From an uncultured Eubacteriales bacterium (lineage in GTDB: Bacteria > Bacillota > Clostridia > Oscillospirales > CAG-272), in the NCBI GenBank assembly GCA_934417455.1, contig CAKRWK010000069.1, positions 1 through 6,371 on the forward strand: a stretch of DNA of 6,371 nt. Reading direction: 5' to 3'. Position 1 is the first letter of the stretch, and every line of letters begins with the position of its first letter. Positions 4,960 through 6,371 of this stretch are shown piece after piece. The notes below the pieces were generated by a model. The model was not told the DNA's origin and did no database searches. It saw only the letters and a program-made list of their open reading frames with translations. The translations under genes were made by a program, and so were the position numbers.

Positions 4960-6243
4960 ATGAAACGTATCTCCCGTTTTTTGTCTCTGCTTCTTGTTCT
5001 CTCCTTATCCCTGTGCGCACTGATTCTGCCGGCTTCCGCTGCATTTCTCGGCAGTGCCGCCGCTGTTCTCTCCGAAGACGTACGGCTTATCAAAACCGGG
5101 CTTGTCGGCGAGAAGATGACATTCCGCGACACGGACTTCAAGACGGCACTCGGCGTCAGTGACGTTCCCGAAATCACAATCACTGCCCTGCCGGCCTCCA
5201 CGGAAGGTACGCTCCTCCTCGGCGGACGTCGTGTCAGCGCCGGACAAACGGTCAACAGCCGTTCTCTCGGTTCTCTCCTGTTCGTTCCCGCATCATCCGA
5301 TGTAAAAAGCAGCCGATTTACGTTTCAGGCTAAAGGATACGCGGGCGGCGCGGACATTGCCTGCGAACTTCGCTTTATAGAGAAAGTGAACTATGCACCG
5401 ACCGTGGATAAAGAAAAAAGCGAAAAACTTTCCGTTTGGACGCAAAGCGGAATTTCCGTCTACGGCAGTATGAGCGGTTCAGACCCAGAAGGCGACACCT
5501 GCGAATATATCGTTCTTTCCTATCCGAAATCTGGAAAACTGACCGTGACGGATAAAAACACGGGAGACTATCGCTACACGCCGAGCGCGACGTATACAGG
5601 CACGGATAAATTTTCCTATGTCATCCGGGATGAATACGGAAATTATTCCGATATATGTCAGGTACGCATACAAGTGGACAAAAAGGCCACCGGCATCACG
5701 TACGTGGACATGGAAGACCGCCCGGAATATAACGCGGCTCTGATGCTGAGCGCGGCCGGCATATTTGAAGGAAAAACCGTCGGAGACGACAGATACTTTC
5801 TTCCCGAAGAAACCGTCACCCGCGCCGAATTCGTTACCATGGCATTGAAAGTCCACGGCATCAAAGCCGATTCATCGCTTTCTGCCACGTATTTTGACGA
5901 CAATTCAGAAATTCCGTCGTCCCTTGTCGGATATGTAGCCACTGCGCAGAAACTCGGCATCGTACACGGAGCATTCGACGGGAAGAATCTGAATTTCCGA
6001 CCGAATGACAAAATCACCTCTTGCGAGGCCGCCATTGTTCTTTCCGCCATCGTCGGTCGCACGGCGGATACGCCCGTAGCGGCAGGGCTTTCCGGAACGG
6101 TTCCCGTCTGGGCGCGCACCGATGTCAGCGCCATGGTAAACCTCGGCATCCTGACGGCAAAAGACGTGGCATCCGATATGAAAGCCCCGCTGACCCGTGC
6201 CGCGGCGGCCGTTATGCTCTTCCGCCTGTCGTCGGTAAAATAA
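4960..6243 (+). CDS. Secreted S-layer homology (SLH) domain protein with Ig/cadherin-like region
   Basis: The protein has 427 residues and is exported. The N-terminus is a signal peptide: positive MKRISR, hydrophobic core about 7-24, and a likely signal peptidase I cut after ASA at about 27. Residues about 40-145 form a beta-rich region with EGTLLLGG and a LFVP strand. Residues about 146-240 look like a cadherin/Ig-like repeat (SDPEGD 174-179, TGDYRYTP 201-208, YTGTDKFSYVIRDEYGN 212-228). Three SLH repeats follow at roughly 246-300, 309-365 and 375-425. SLH trimers typically bind pyruvylated secondary cell-wall polysaccharide, so the protein is probably held non-covalently at the cell surface. 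The TRAE binding motif is intact only in repeat 1 (287-290); repeat 2 has TSCE (353-356) and repeat 3 has TRAA (412-415). The start is supported by AAGGTGA at 4947-4953. It is divergent from the polysaccharide kinase gene. No clear T-tract terminator follows. The surface role is firm; the specific function is unknown. Confidence 0.93.
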   Translation: MKRISRFLSLLLVLSLSLCALILPASAAFLGSAAAVLSEDVRLIKTGLVGEKMTFRDTDFKTALGVSDVPEITITALPASTEGTLLLGGRRVSAGQTVNSRSLGSLLFVPASSDVKSSRFTFQAKGYAGGADIACELRFIEKVNYAPTVDKEKSEKLSVWTQSGISVYGSMSGSDPEGDTCEYIVLSYPKSGKLTVTDKNTGDYRYTPSATYTGTDKFSYVIRDEYGNYSDICQVRIQVDKKATGITYVDMEDRPEYNAALMLSAAGIFEGKTVGDDRYFLPEETVTRAEFVTMALKVHGIKADSSLSATYFDDNSEIPSSLVGYVATAQKLGIVHGAFDGKNLNFRPNDKITSCEAAIVLSAIVGRTADTPVAAGLSGTVPVWARTDVSAMVNLGILTAKDVASDMKAPLTRAAAAVMLFRLSSVK

Positions 6244-6308
6244 CCCGAAAATAAAAACATCGGCCAAAGACGATGAAAAATTGAAAAAGCAATTCCGTTT
6301 CCAAAATA

Positions 6309-6365
6309 ATGAAGTATTCGGCTGACGCCGAATGTGAAATCAAGGGCTTACGCCCTTGGTGAAAT
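6309..6365. repeat. Tandem 25-base palindromic units (start of an array)
   Basis: Linkers ATGAAGT (6309-6315), GTGAAAT (6334-6340) and GTGAAAT (6359-6365) recur at exactly 25-base spacing. Between them lie two perfect 7-bp hairpins with 4-base loops: ATTCGGC-TGAC-GCCGAAT (6316-6333) and CAAGGGC-TTAC-GCCCTTG (6341-6358). The stems differ in sequence but keep complete pairing and the GC closing pairs. The pattern probably continues past the window edge. It lies in non-coding DNA 66 bases after the SLH gene stop; bases 6244-6308 are A-rich and show only weak 5-bp inverted repeats. Confidence 0.75.
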
Positions 6366-6371
6366 CGAAAC

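Noticed and set aside
6309..6371. CRISPR array
   Set aside because: The repeating part is a 7-base linker and the intervals are perfect palindromes, not unique spacers; no cas genes are seen.

Overview
The window reads as chromosome of a Gram-positive-type (Firmicutes) bacterium, most likely an uncultured member of the Clostridia. The evidence is a secreted S-layer-homology (SLH) protein, a membrane tyrosine kinase in which CapA-like and CapB-like halves are fused, a staphylococcal-type RlmH C-terminus, AAGGTGA-type ribosome binding sites and a base composition near 50% GC. This placement is inference; no rRNA or other phylogenetic marker beyond RlmH is present.

Layout. (1) Bases 1-2200, plus strand: a tightly overlapping operon made of the 3' part of a gene with tandem Mog1/PsbP-like domains, a group I (IscS/NifS-type) cysteine desulfurase, and rlmH. 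It ends in a perfect 18-bp terminator hairpin that begins on the last base of the rlmH stop codon. (2) Bases 2266-3039, minus strand, converging on rlmH: an unrecognised 257-residue protein with what looks like a degenerate PD-(D/E)xK nuclease core and a C-terminal winged helix. (3) Bases 3092-4615, minus strand: a Wzz-type polysaccharide co-polymerase fused to a BY-kinase, ending in a second strong hairpin. (4) Bases 4616-4959: a divergent intergenic region. It carries a perfect consensus sigma-A promoter (TTGACA, 17 bp, TATAAT) for the kinase, with an alternating purine-pyrimidine imperfect palindrome filling the spacer, and a structured leader for the plus-strand gene. (5) Bases 4960-6243, plus strand: a secreted protein with a signal peptide, two beta-sandwich-like regions and three SLH repeats. 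(6) Bases 6309-6365: the start of an exact 25-base-period array of hairpins whose stems differ in sequence but keep their pairing; it runs towards the window edge.

Functional picture. The left operon joins sulfur mobilisation and ribosome modification to a probable envelope protein. The right half is about the cell surface: a tyrosine kinase controlling polysaccharide export, divergent from a protein of the type that binds cell-wall polysaccharide. No complete novel system is evident. The points most worth following are the nuclease-like/winged-helix protein, which has no room for its own promoter downstream of the kinase terminator, the variant kinase motifs, the operator-like promoter spacer, and the periodic hairpin array.
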